Of a stretch of DNA of 64,000 nucleotides, positions 1 through 7,287 are shown in pieces. Under the pieces are notes generated by a model, which ran no database searches, had not been told where the DNA came from, and was given only the letters and a program-made list of their open reading frames with translations. Origin of the DNA: JAEYFP01 sp047602645 (lineage in GTDB: Bacteria; Bacillota; Clostridia; Lachnospirales; Lachnospiraceae); NCBI GenBank assembly GCA_047602645.1, contig JASGGU010000002.1, positions 1 to 64,000 on the forward strand, in the 5' to 3' direction. The stretch's first letter is position 1, and the number at the start of each line of letters is the position of its first letter. A program made the translations under genes and the position numbers.

Positions 1-16
1 AAAAGATAATTCCTTA

Positions 17-943
17 TTATCCTCTATTAAGAGCCATAAAATTTCTCGGATGTTTGTTAAATAAAATATTTTTCTGTTTTACATTTGATACGTGTGTGTA
101 TATTTCGGTTGTACTGATCGAGCTATGTCCGAGTATTTTTTGGATGTAGCGAATATCTACATCCTGCTCTAACAGGAGGGTGGCAAAAGAATGACGAAAC
201 ATATGAGGAGTCATATGCTCTCCTATCCCAGCGAGCTGTGCATACCGGTTAATCATAAATCGGACAGATTGTTCGGATAAACGGTGCTGCAGTCTGTTGA
301 CAAAAAAGTATCCACAAGAATCGATGTCTGCTTTAAATGAATTCTGATAGAGACGCAAGGCATTAAGAACGTCAGGATTTCCAATTTGGAGAATGCGTTC
401 TTTTGCCCCTTTTCCGTATATCAAAATATTACTGCTAGATAAATCAATATCCGCCGGTTTTAAGCAGCAAAGCTCAGATATCCGGATTCCTGTTGCAAAT
501 AAAAGCTCAATAACTGCAATATCGCGAATGCAACATAGGAGTTGATAAGAGGTTTCGGCTTGTTCTTTTCTTGTATATAAGGTAGAGAGAAAGATTTCTA
601 TTGTATGAAAAGGAATTGTTTTTGGAAGCAGCTTTGCTTCCCGAAAACGGATGTCTAGCTTATCAATTGGATTTTCTGATAGAACTTCTTTATATACCAG
701 ATAATGGAAAAAGGCATTTAAACTTGCGACTTTTCGCTTAATAGTTTTTGGTTGATATTGCTTATGCAGAGTCGTTAAAAAGTTATCCACAGTATTTTTC
801 GCGAAATAATCATTCGAAGAAGACACAAAAAGTTCGTATTGCTTCAGATCAGTTTTATATGCTTTCAAAGTTTTTTTATCTAGATGCTTTCTGCACCTGC
901 AGTATTCCATGTATTCCTTGATATAATAGTTTAATGTATTCAT
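17..943 (-). CDS. Tyrosine recombinase (XerC/D-like integrase)
   Basis: This 308-residue protein is a site-specific DNA recombinase that breaks and rejoins DNA through a phosphotyrosine intermediate. It has a SAM-like N-terminal core-binding domain (about residues 5-90) and a C-terminal catalytic domain (about 110-295). The catalytic set is complete: R154 (in GIRISEL), K178, H247 and R250 (HMFRH), H273 (LGHSS) and nucleophile Y282. A minus-strand AAGGAG at 953-958 fixes the ATG at 943. It faces away from the TIR cassette across an AT-rich gap and has no phage or transposon partner in the window. It could mobilise the AT-rich island or invert a DNA segment; the sequence does not decide. The family call is firm, the biological target unknown. 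Confidence 0.93.
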   Translation of the reverse strand: MNTLNYYIKEYMEYCRCRKHLDKKTLKAYKTDLKQYELFVSSSNDYFAKNTVDNFLTTLHKQYQPKTIKRKVASLNAFFHYLVYKEVLSENPIDKLDIRFREAKLLPKTIPFHTIEIFLSTLYTRKEQAETSYQLLCCIRDIAVIELLFATGIRISELCCLKPADIDLSSSNILIYGKGAKERILQIGNPDVLNALRLYQNSFKADIDSCGYFFVNRLQHRLSEQSVRFMINRYAQLAGIGEHMTPHMFRHSFATLLLEQDVDIRYIQKILGHSSISTTEIYTHVSNVKQKNILFNKHPRNFMALNRG

Positions 944-1342
944 TTAGACTTACTCCTTGTTTTTTTCTATTATGGAGAGAAAAGCAAGAAATGTCCATTG
1001 TTGAGTTTCGGTTTTGTAAATTTTGATATTTTGATTTTTATATATAGCTTTTTGTGTATTCGTATAATTACTGTCCATATAAAAATGCTAAAAATTAATA
1101 TTACATTTTTATTAAGGATGATGAGATCGATAATAAAAACTATAATTTTTTTATGTTATAAAGGTATGTGATATCTATGCATTTTACACTTACGATGTTA
1201 TCAGTTATTGTGATACTAAATCATTTGAATTATTATCTTAAGGATTTGTAGTTAATTATCTCGTAATTATTATTTCTATCCGGAATTATGTCAAAAAGTG
1301 CGTTAAATGTTAAAATTATTTAAATAAAAATTTGGATTAGAA
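944..1342. other. AT-rich divergent gap without a gene
   Basis: This stretch lies between the recombinase start and the promoter of the zinc-repeat/TIR cassette. It is very AT-rich, with many T and A runs, and holds no credible ORF. I see only short inverted motifs (for example TATCA/TGATA near 1200-1215) and no long inverted repeat that would mark a recombinase-flipped promoter. The heptamer TGTCCAT occurs twice, near 992 and 1071, and may be chance. It probably contains the recombinase promoter. Confidence 0.5.
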
Positions 1343-1351
1343 TGATATAAT
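1343..1351 (+). promoter_or_regulatory. Extended -10 promoter of the zinc-repeat/TIR cassette
   Basis: The sequence TGATATAAT is a perfect extended -10 element (TG-n-TATAAT). No good -35 lies 16-18 bases upstream, which is normal for extended -10 promoters. Transcription would begin near 1358. An in-frame ATG at 1352 overlaps this box and therefore cannot be the translation start, which supports the ATG at 1421. Confidence 0.6.
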
Positions 1352-1420
1352 ATGATAAAATGTAAATATATAGAAAACATTTTGACTTTGTATAGATGGA
1401 TAAATAAGGAGGAAATGGAG

Positions 1421-2119
1421 ATGTCGTGTACCCTTTTTCATAAATGGAAAGAATGGGAAGAGATATCTGGTAAATGTGAGAAAATAAGAAGGTGTAAAAA
1501 CTGCGATGCGGAGCAGACTAAAGAAATCAAGCATACATGGGGAAATTGGTACTACTTGGAAGAAAATAAGTGTATTCAAAGACGTATATGTGAAAGATGT
1601 GGTCAGGAGTCAGAACATAGAGAACAACATGATTTTGTTAATGAATGGAGATATATTTTATCGGATTCGTGTACAAAGATAAACCCATGTAAAAGATGCA
1701 CAAAAATGAAGGTAAAATATGATTGTCATGAATGGGGAGAGGTTATTCCCGAAAAATATAGTTGCGAAAGTTATACATATTGTCTGCGATGCGGAGAAAA
1801 GAAAAAAGAAAGCGTCAAACATAATTGGAGGATGGATACTTATAACCGCTGTTTGGACATTGGAGCATCTATACTAAAAAGCTATGTGGAAAAAGAAGAA
1901 AAAATAATGGAACTATCCTCCGGTGATGGAAAAGGGATAGACGGGAATGTGTTACATACAATTGATCAAATATCAAGAATGAAGATGGAAATGGGATTGT
2001 ATGATGAGCTTAAACAAAAGAATGAAGATTTGCTTGGAAAAGTATGCATGAAATGTGGGCGTGTTGTAAACCTTGGTATATGCCAGCAGGATAAAGAAAA
2101 CTTGATCGAAGGTGAGTAA
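1421..2119 (+). CDS. Protein with four tandem CCCH zinc-binding-like repeats
   Basis: I do not recognise a named family for this 232-residue protein. Four consecutive repeats of about 32 residues share the pattern C-x5-C-x2-C-x9-H, usually followed by x-W: C19/C25/C28/H38, C51/C57/C60/H70, C84/C90/C93/H103 and C115/C121/C124/H134. A partial unit opens the protein (C3, H7-x-W9) and a lone CxxC (209/212) closes it. Each repeat could bind one zinc ion. Residues 145-205 are helical and charged. The start is set by AAGGAGG at 1406-1412, eight bases before the ATG, and by the promoter overlapping the upstream ATG at 1352. It ends seven bases before the TIR gene and is surely cotranscribed. A role as sensor, adaptor or nucleic-acid binder for the TIR effector is an inference. 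Confidence 0.85.
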   Translation: MSCTLFHKWKEWEEISGKCEKIRRCKNCDAEQTKEIKHTWGNWYYLEENKCIQRRICERCGQESEHREQHDFVNEWRYILSDSCTKINPCKRCTKMKVKYDCHEWGEVIPEKYSCESYTYCLRCGEKKKESVKHNWRMDTYNRCLDIGASILKSYVEKEEKIMELSSGDGKGIDGNVLHTIDQISRMKMEMGLYDELKQKNEDLLGKVCMKCGRVVNLGICQQDKENLIEGE

Positions 2120-2126
2120 TAATTAA

Positions 2127-2927
2127 ATGAATAGTTATTATAATGAAAACTATGGTCTAAACGTGGAGGAGGGAAAAATAAAGCTTGCTGGTTTTTTTCA
2201 CGACGATTCAATTGTAGATCTATTTGTACGTTGCTGTTCAAGTAGAAGGAATGGAAATCAAGAAGAGCTACATACATACTATAAGCTACTGAAGGAAAGT
2301 ATGATTAACGCGGTTAAAGGGAGTCTAACTCTTGCTTCCCGGTATAGGGAATACATAGAAATTAATAAAATGATTGATCAAATACTGCCAACAATTGAAC
2401 ATAGACATTTTTCCGTTGATGAAAACCTGACAGGATCAGATAAGAAAATGAAATTGTCGGCTTTTTTAAGCGATGCCAAGAAGTATGATGTATTCCTGTC
2501 ACATGCCAATATAGATAAAAAAACATATGTCGATGCTTTGTATAAAGTGATAAAAATGCTTGGAATAGAAGTTTTTTATGATAAAGAGGTGATATCCTGG
2601 GGAGATAACATGAAGGATATAATTATTGAGGGAACGGCAAAATCAGAATTTGCGATTATTGTGATATCAACTAACTTTTTTGGGAGGGAATGGACAGAGA
2701 AGGAGTTGAAAGGATTTCTCTCAAGGCAAAATGAATGCGGGCAAAAGGTGATTCTTCCTCTTTTGAAGGGGATAACTAGAGAAGAGTTAATAGATCATTA
2801 TCCTGAGCTGGGAGATATTCAGTACTTAGATGCAGACAGGATGAAAAAAGAGGACATAGTATTGCTGCTGGCAAAGGAGTTGGTCAAGAGATATAAAAGT
2901 ATGATATCTCTTTCAGAGGAAGGCTAA
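2127..2927 (+). CDS. TIR-domain protein, probable NAD-cleaving effector
   Basis: This 266-residue protein has a helical N-terminal region (about 1-115) and a C-terminal TIR domain (about 119-255). The domain opens with YDVFLSHANID (120-130), has a BB-loop-like segment at 151-162, and carries the W-x3-E motif (W189 to E193) whose glutamate is catalytic in bacterial NADase TIRs. Many bacterial TIR proteins deplete NAD+ or make cyclic ADP-ribose isomers after phage infection; that this one does so is inferred from the retained glutamate. There is no signal peptide or membrane segment, so it is cytoplasmic. The N-terminal part matches no sensor domain I know. It is translationally close to the zinc-repeat gene (seven-base gap), so the two probably work together. 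Confidence 0.88.
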   Translation: MNSYYNENYGLNVEEGKIKLAGFFHDDSIVDLFVRCCSSRRNGNQEELHTYYKLLKESMINAVKGSLTLASRYREYIEINKMIDQILPTIEHRHFSVDENLTGSDKKMKLSAFLSDAKKYDVFLSHANIDKKTYVDALYKVIKMLGIEVFYDKEVISWGDNMKDIIIEGTAKSEFAIIVISTNFFGREWTEKELKGFLSRQNECGQKVILPLLKGITREELIDHYPELGDIQYLDADRMKKEDIVLLLAKELVKRYKSMISLSEEG

Positions 2928-3002
2928 GGATAGTAATTCTAAAAAAAATTAATTGGAAATTTGGGGAAAATACACTTGTTCCTTAGTTCAGTAAGAGCTT
3001 TG

Positions 3003-3011
3003 TGATACAAT
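3003..3011 (+). promoter_or_regulatory. Candidate extended -10 promoter
   Basis: TGATACAAT fits TG-n-TATAAT with one change. A weak TTAGTT at 2983-2988 lies 17 bases upstream. It would drive only the tiny ORF and terminator that follow. Confidence 0.35.
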
Positions 3012-3056
3012 TTCTGAACTGAAATCGGGGAAAAGAGGCGCAGGAGATTTTTTGCA

Positions 3057-3089
3057 ATGGATTATCGAACATCAGAAGTAAAAGTGTGA
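3057..3089 (+). other. Ten-codon ORF with ribosome-binding site; possible gene scar
   Basis: AGGAG at 3042-3046 precedes an ATG by ten bases. The ORF encodes MDYRTSEVKV and then stops. Together with the promoter-like element upstream and the terminator downstream, this looks either like a short leader-peptide transcript or like the beginning and end of a gene whose middle was deleted. Coding status is uncertain. Confidence 0.3.
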
Positions 3090-3110
3090 CAAAAAATAAG
3101 CACATAGAGT

Positions 3111-3150
3111 AAAGGGGTATGAGATGCAACGGGTTTCATACTCCTTTTTG
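3111..3150 (+). terminator. Rho-independent terminator
   Basis: Arms AAAGGGGTATGA (3111-3122) and TCATACTCCTTT (3136-3147) pair over 12 positions with one G-U wobble, and the second arm runs into TTTTT. It ends transcription from the TIR cassette and any short transcript before the PhoH gene. Confidence 0.8.
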
Positions 3151-3266
3151 CGTTATCGGTCATAGCGGAATATACCTGACATTAAGTAAGCGTTGATAAG
3201 CCTCATTTTACATAAACCACACAAACCTTTTACATCTCTCATATAGTTATTTTTCCGAATTTTTTC

Positions 3267-3272
3267 TATAAT
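3267..3272 (+). promoter_or_regulatory. -10 box of the PhoH/HD operon
   Basis: A perfect TATAAT lies 40 bases before the PhoH start. No convincing -35 is seen at 17 or 18 bases upstream, so this is a moderate call. Confidence 0.4.
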
Positions 3273-3311
3273 TGAAAATGGGGGAATAATTAGAAGAGGA
3301 GAAAGCTGCTT

Positions 3312-4691
3312 ATGATGAAAACCTATGTACTGGATACAAACGTATTGATTCATGCGCCTTATGCCATGGAATGCTTTGAGGATAATAATGTGATTATTCC
3401 GATGGTGGTGATTGAAGAACTGGACGGATTGAAGAAGGCGGAGGGAGACAAGGGGGCAAGTGCCAGAGAGGCGATTCGCAGCATAGAGAAGTATCGCAAT
3501 CAGGGGGATTTGTTTGGCGGCATTGCGCTGAAAAAGGGCGGAGTTTTAAAAATTGACGCCAATTGCGTACATGTAGAGCTTCCGGAATCTCTTCCGGCAG
3601 ATAAACCCGATAACAGAATACTGAAGGTATGTAAATTTCATAAGGATCAGGGTGAACAGATTGTTCTTGTGACAAAGGATTTGGTGCTTCGGATCAAGGC
3701 GGATGTGCTCGGGGTGGCTGCGGAAGATTTTACTACGGAGCAGGTGCCGAAAACGGTAGAACAGTACACAGGAAGGACGGAATGCTTTCTTCCGGAAGAA
3801 ATTTTTAAGGAATTCAGGAAAAAAGGGGTCCGTAGGGACCAGGTTTATATGACGGATGAGAACGAAGTCACGTATGCGCCGGAGCTGTTTGAAAATCAAT
3901 TTGTGATTTTAAAGGCCGACCAATCACTGAAAAAGACGCAGTTGGGCCGGGTAGAAGGGGAATTTATCGTACCGCTGGAGTATAAGAAAAGCAAACCGTA
4001 CGGAATTACGCCGCGCAATGTGGGACAATATTTCTTACAGGAGGCGCTGATGCAGCCGGCGGATAAGGCCCCGCTAGTGATTGTCAAGGGCATGGCGGGA
4101 ACTGCAAAGACCTTTTATTCCCTGGTAGTCGGATTGGAACAGCTGTGGAATAACCCAACCGGAGAGTACAGAAAAATTCTTGTGACCAGGCCGAATGCGC
4201 AGTTTGATACCGATATTGGGTTTTTGCCGGGCAGTGAACAGGAGAAGATATCGCCGCTGATGCGCCCGATTGTTGATAATTTGGAGCAGATCATTGATTC
4301 CAATGAAGAAGAACGATATAAAAATGAAGAAGAGCTTCATGGGAAAATAGAGGAAATTTTTATCAGAGGAATTATCCAGACGGAAGCGATGAATTTTATT
4401 CGGGGACGCTCCTTTGTGAAAACCTATTTGATTGTCGATGAAGCACAGAATATGACGCCGAGCCAGATCAAAGGAATTATTACAAGAGCCGGCAAAGGAA
4501 CGAAAATCATCATTCTCGGTGATCCGAATCAGATCGACAATACTTTTGTGGATGAGCGGACAAACGGTTTGAGTTATGCATCCGAATATATGAAGGGGAG
4601 TCCGTATTGCTACCAGATTACGCTGACCTCCGATGAATGTGAGAGAAGTGAGCTTGCGACGGATGCGATTAAGAGACTGCAGAGAAAATGA
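3312..4691 (+). CDS. phoH: PIN-PhoH fusion ATPase (PhoH2-type)
   Basis: This 459-residue protein joins an N-terminal PIN nuclease domain to a C-terminal PhoH P-loop ATPase, the architecture of PhoH2 proteins with ribonuclease and ATP-dependent RNA-unwinding activity. The PIN domain starts with YVLDTNVLIH, with acidic residues D8 and E36. The PhoH domain (about 240-455) has Walker A GMAGTAKT and Walker B LIVDEAQNM. An AGGAG at 3297-3301 precedes the start; ATG 3312 and ATG 3315 are both possible. It is probably cytoplasmic and acts in RNA turnover. The HD-domain gene starts 23 bases after its stop, suggesting one operon. Confidence 0.93.
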   Translation: MMKTYVLDTNVLIHAPYAMECFEDNNVIIPMVVIEELDGLKKAEGDKGASAREAIRSIEKYRNQGDLFGGIALKKGGVLKIDANCVHVELPESLPADKPDNRILKVCKFHKDQGEQIVLVTKDLVLRIKADVLGVAAEDFTTEQVPKTVEQYTGRTECFLPEEIFKEFRKKGVRRDQVYMTDENEVTYAPELFENQFVILKADQSLKKTQLGRVEGEFIVPLEYKKSKPYGITPRNVGQYFLQEALMQPADKAPLVIVKGMAGTAKTFYSLVVGLEQLWNNPTGEYRKILVTRPNAQFDTDIGFLPGSEQEKISPLMRPIVDNLEQIIDSNEEERYKNEEELHGKIEEIFIRGIIQTEAMNFIRGRSFVKTYLIVDEAQNMTPSQIKGIITRAGKGTKIIILGDPNQIDNTFVDERTNGLSYASEYMKGSPYCYQITLTSDECERSELATDAIKRLQRK

Positions 4692-4713
4692 TAAAGAGAG
4701 AAGAAAAGAACAG

Positions 4714-5370
4714 ATGACATATAAGGAAATCAAAAAGAACGAAGTGGTAAGAGAATTTATTAAAAAGGGAAACGAGAATCTGGGTATTTTCGGATATACG
4801 GATCATTCCGAAGCACATTGTGCCATTGTGGCAGAGAGGGCCGCACTTATTTTAAAGACGCTCGGGTACTCGGAGCATGATGTTGAGCTTGTTAAGATTG
4901 CCGGATATCTTCATGATATCGGGAATGCCGTGAATCGGAAAAATCACGCGGAATTCGGGGCTTTGCTTGCAAATCGGATTCTGGAGGGAACGGATATGCC
5001 GCTTTCGGACAGAGTACAGATCGTTTCCTGCATCGGAAACCATGACGAATCGACAGGAGGAGCCGTAGATCCGATATCGGCAGCCCTGATTATTGCGGAT
5101 AAGACCGATGTGCGAAGAAACCGGGTACGTACAAAAGAAATGGCAGCCTTTGATAAGCATGACAGAGTCAATTATGCCGTGACGGATGAAAAGCTGAAGA
5201 TTAACAGGGAAAAAGAAGTGATCGCATTAAATCTGCAGATCGATGAAAGTATCTGCACGATGTACGAATATTTCGATATCTTTCTTGGCAGAATGATGAT
5301 GTGCAGATGCTCAGCCGGGATTTTGGGTGTAAAATTCAAGCTGACTGCAAACGGAAGCAGAGTATTGTGA
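4714..5370 (+). CDS. HD-domain phosphohydrolase
   Basis: This 218-residue protein carries a metal-dependent HD domain: an early histidine in DHSEAH, then LHDIGN, a histidine in CIGNHDES, and the aspartate in IADKTD. Family members remove phosphate from nucleotides or related compounds; the substrate cannot be read from sequence. I start it at ATG 4714 rather than the upstream in-frame ATG at 4633, because that one lies inside the PhoH gene without a ribosome-binding site, while GAGAAGAAAAG precedes 4714. The last codons overlap the direct repeat bordering the structured element downstream. Confidence 0.85.
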   Translation: MTYKEIKKNEVVREFIKKGNENLGIFGYTDHSEAHCAIVAERAALILKTLGYSEHDVELVKIAGYLHDIGNAVNRKNHAEFGALLANRILEGTDMPLSDRVQIVSCIGNHDESTGGAVDPISAALIIADKTDVRRNRVRTKEMAAFDKHDRVNYAVTDEKLKINREKEVIALNLQIDESICTMYEYFDIFLGRMMMCRCSAGILGVKFKLTANGSRVL

Positions 5371-5517
5371 TGCAGTTATTGTTCTCACAGCAGCTTAACA
5401 CTTGCTGTTAAGCTGCGTAAGAACCTGATTCAAGAGATGATTTCTGCTTCGCGGAGCGAATTTTACATGCAGAAATCATACGTTGCTGAGAACAGAGTGA
5501 GCAGTAACGTGATGCAG
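5367..5517. repeat. Structured repeat element flanked by a 9-base direct repeat
   Basis: GTGATGCAG occurs at 5367-5375 and 5509-5517. Between the copies lie a perfect 11-bp hairpin with a 5-base loop (5390-5416), a second 11-bp stem (5437-5447 with 5469-5479) enclosing a 5-bp inner stem (5448-5452 with 5456-5460), and near the ends the inverted pair TGTTCTCA (5380-5387) and TGAGAACA (5487-5494). The layout resembles a MITE or REP-type dispersed element, with the 9-mer as a possible target-site duplication. The first hairpin could also terminate the HD gene, though no T-run follows. Confidence 0.5.
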
Positions 5518-5606
5518 CCTGTAATTATTTCCAGTTGTTAGAAGCACTTGAAAAACAAGTCGAAATAGGGTAACATAAATTTGAAAAAAGAAAATAAAAA
5601 AACTGC

Positions 5607-5635
5607 TTGACTTTAGAGGTACACAAAGGTTTAAG
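5607..5635 (+). promoter_or_regulatory. Candidate promoter of the PII/ABC-transporter operon
   Basis: TTGACT (5607-5612) followed after 17 bases by TTTAAG (5630-5635) makes a moderate sigma-A-type promoter. It lies about 205 bases before the PII gene, so the transcript would have a long structured leader. Confidence 0.4.
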
Positions 5636-5670
5636 GTGTATGTAATCAAAGAAAAGTAATAGCAGACGAA

Positions 5671-5701
5671 GGTGTTATGCGGACAGCATAGCGCCTTTTT
5701 T
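5671..5701 (+). terminator. Terminator hairpin in the PII leader
   Basis: GGTGTTATGC (5671-5680) pairs with GCATAGCGCC (5686-5695) over ten positions including two G-U pairs, with a 5-base loop, and TTTTTT follows. If the promoter at 5607 is real, this is a leader terminator and the operon is controlled by readthrough. Confidence 0.7.
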
Positions 5702-5739
5702 GTTATATAGGAAATTCTTTCGAATTTCCTATATAACAA
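5700..5739. repeat. Perfect 18-bp hairpin with 4-base loop
   Basis: Bases 5700-5717 and 5722-5739 are exact reverse complements around a TTTC loop. The stem is AT-rich, begins in the T-run of the preceding terminator, and would fold identically in transcripts from either strand. It may be a bidirectional terminator or part of the leader RNA. Confidence 0.75.
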
Positions 5740-5772
5740 AATTTTATGCGCAGATGCGCGCGAAACAAAAGC

Positions 5773-5827
5773 TGTGCTGCCGGAGTATTTGGCAGTGAGA
5801 GCTGGCTAAGCACACTTTTATTTTATT
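5773..5827 (+). terminator. Terminator-like structure just before the PII ribosome-binding site
   Basis: TGTGCT (5773-5778) pairs with AGCACA (5809-5814), enclosing an inner TGCC/GGCA stem, and a T-rich run reaches 5827. The AAGGAGG for the PII gene starts at 5828. Folding here could stop transcription or hide the ribosome-binding site. Confidence 0.45.
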
Positions 5828-5839
5828 AAGGAGGACAGG

Positions 5840-6178
5840 ATGAAAAAATTAGAAATTATTATCAGGCCGGATAAGCTGGAAGGATTAAAGGAACTGCTTG
5901 CAAAAAATAAATGTCAGGGAATGACTGTTTTTAATGTAATGGGCTGCGGAAAACAGCTGGGCTTTGCGAATGATTTTGCATTGACGAACACGGTAGTGAA
6001 CCTGATTCCGAAGCTGTACGTCATAACGGTAACGCAGGACGAATTACTGGAGGATATTCTTAATGATATTACGGCGGTAATCGGAACCGGAACAGCAGGA
6101 GACGGAAAAATATTTGTAAGCACTGTTGAGGAAACTGTCAGGATCAGAACGGGAGAGCGCGGAATAAATGCGCTATAG
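5840..6178 (+). CDS. PII-family nitrogen-signalling protein, divergent T-loop
   Basis: At 112 residues this has normal PII length. PII trimers sense ATP/ADP and 2-oxoglutarate and control transporters and enzymes by direct contact. The C-terminal PII signature is present (GDGKIFVSTVEETVRIRTGERG). The T-loop segment after MGCGKQLGF is divergent, and I see no tyrosine where Tyr51 is uridylylated in GlnB/GlnK, so that control is unlikely. AAGGAGG at 5828-5834 supports the start. The stop overlaps the ribosome-binding site of the transporter ATPase gene, so it is cotranscribed and probably regulates that importer. Confidence 0.88.
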   Translation: MKKLEIIIRPDKLEGLKELLAKNKCQGMTVFNVMGCGKQLGFANDFALTNTVVNLIPKLYVITVTQDELLEDILNDITAVIGTGTAGDGKIFVSTVEETVRIRTGERGINAL

Positions 6179-6191
6179 GAGAAGACATGTT

Positions 6192-7265
6192 ATGAACAAG
6201 TCCATCATTTCGATGATAAACGTCGAAAAAATCTACGGAACGAATCATGTTGTGAAGAATATGAATATGACAATTTATGAAGGCGAGTTCCTTACCCTGT
6301 TAGGACCGTCAGGCTGCGGAAAAACCACGACGCTGAGAATGATCGCGGGATTTGAAACCGCCTCCTACGGAATCATTATGATTCAAAATGAACGCGTGGA
6401 TGAAAGAGAGCCTTACGAAAGAGATGTCAATACCGTTTTTCAAAATTATGCATTATTCCCGTTTATGACGGTGTTTGACAATATCGCGTTCGGTTTAAAG
6501 CTGAAAAAGGTATCCAAGGACGAAATAAAAAAGCGGGTGAAGGAAATGCTCTCTCTGGTACAGCTGGAGGGGTATGAAAAAAGAAAGCCCGCGCAATTAT
6601 CAGGGGGGCAGAGACAGAGAGTGGCCATTGCGAGAGCGCTGATCAACCGGCCAAATGTACTGCTTTTGGATGAACCGCTTGGTGCACTGGATCTGAAGCT
6701 GCGCAAACAGATGCAGGTAGAACTGAAACGGCTGCAGAGAAAGCTTGGAATTACATTTGTATATGTAACACATGATCAGGAAGAAGCACTTACCATGAGC
6801 GACAGAATCGCGATCATAAATAACGGCGTGCTGGAGCAGATTGATACGCCGGACAGGATCTATGAATACCCGAATACAAAATTTGTGGCTGGCTTTATCG
6901 GAGAATCCAATGTTTTTGAGGGTGTGATCAAACAAAAGGAAGAGAATGTCTGCCAGGTTGCTGTGGAATCCGGGATGATTCCGGCAAAAACAGAAACCGC
7001 AATGTGTGAGGAACGGGTATTTGTCTCCGTCCGTCCGGAGGATACGGAATATTCGAAAAACCCGGTAGAGGGATTTCAGATTCCGGCTATGGTGAAGGAA
7101 TTTATTTATGCCGGGCAGGTATTTAAAACAATTGTGACCCTTTCGACGGGGGAAGAGATTATTATTGTGCGTTTCCAAAAGGACCGGGAGGTTTCGGAAG
7201 GCGATATCCTATATCTGTACTGGGATCTGGATAAAGCAGTTACCATTCGGACGGACAGAAATTGA
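6192..7265 (+). CDS. potA: Polyamine-type ABC transporter ATP-binding protein (PotA-like)
   Basis: This 357-residue ATPase powers the importer encoded downstream. It has Walker A GPSGCGKT (38-45), a Q-loop (FQNYALF), the ABC signature LSGGQRQRV, Walker B VLLLDEP and the H-loop THDQEEA, then a C-terminal TOBE-type regulatory domain (about 275-355). I choose ATG 6192 because AGGAG at 6177-6181 lies ten bases upstream; the in-frame ATG at 6168 is inside the PII gene. Similarity is to the spermidine/putrescine class, but the catabolic genes downstream make another amine or amide substrate possible. Confidence 0.9.
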   Translation: MNKSIISMINVEKIYGTNHVVKNMNMTIYEGEFLTLLGPSGCGKTTTLRMIAGFETASYGIIMIQNERVDEREPYERDVNTVFQNYALFPFMTVFDNIAFGLKLKKVSKDEIKKRVKEMLSLVQLEGYEKRKPAQLSGGQRQRVAIARALINRPNVLLLDEPLGALDLKLRKQMQVELKRLQRKLGITFVYVTHDQEEALTMSDRIAIINNGVLEQIDTPDRIYEYPNTKFVAGFIGESNVFEGVIKQKEENVCQVAVESGMIPAKTETAMCEERVFVSVRPEDTEYSKNPVEGFQIPAMVKEFIYAGQVFKTIVTLSTGEEIIIVRFQKDREVSEGDILYLYWDLDKAVTIRTDRN

Positions 7266-7287
7266 TGAAGGGAAAGGAGAATATCTG

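Larger units (their letters stand above)
2928..3311. other. Intergenic region between TIR gene and PIN-PhoH gene
   Basis: The region holds no full gene. It contains a 7-base inverted repeat (AGTTCAG at 2985-2991, CTGAACT at 3014-3020), a candidate short transcription unit with a ribosome-binding site and tiny ORF, a strong terminator at 3111-3150, and the promoter region of the PhoH gene. It marks the border between the AT-rich island and normal chromosome. Confidence 0.6.

Noticed and set aside
17..943. Prophage based on the integrase
   Set aside because: No terminase, capsid, portal, repressor or lysis gene is present in the window.
944..1342. Invertible promoter controlled by the recombinase
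   Set aside because: I found no long inverted repeat pair in the gap; only arms of about five bases.
1337..1579. Minus-strand 80-codon hydrophobic frame opposite the zinc-repeat gene
   Set aside because: The hydrophobic look comes from the AT-rich opposite strand; the plus-strand repeats are clearly the coding signal.
3153..3353. Minus-strand 66-codon frame across the PhoH promoter
   Set aside because: It covers the promoter, ribosome-binding site and start of the PhoH gene, has no ribosome-binding site of its own and an unlikely composition.
5607..5839. Named riboswitch (guanidine or polyamine-related) before the PII gene
   Set aside because: The hairpins are real but I cannot match the conserved core of any known class, so only a structured leader is claimed.
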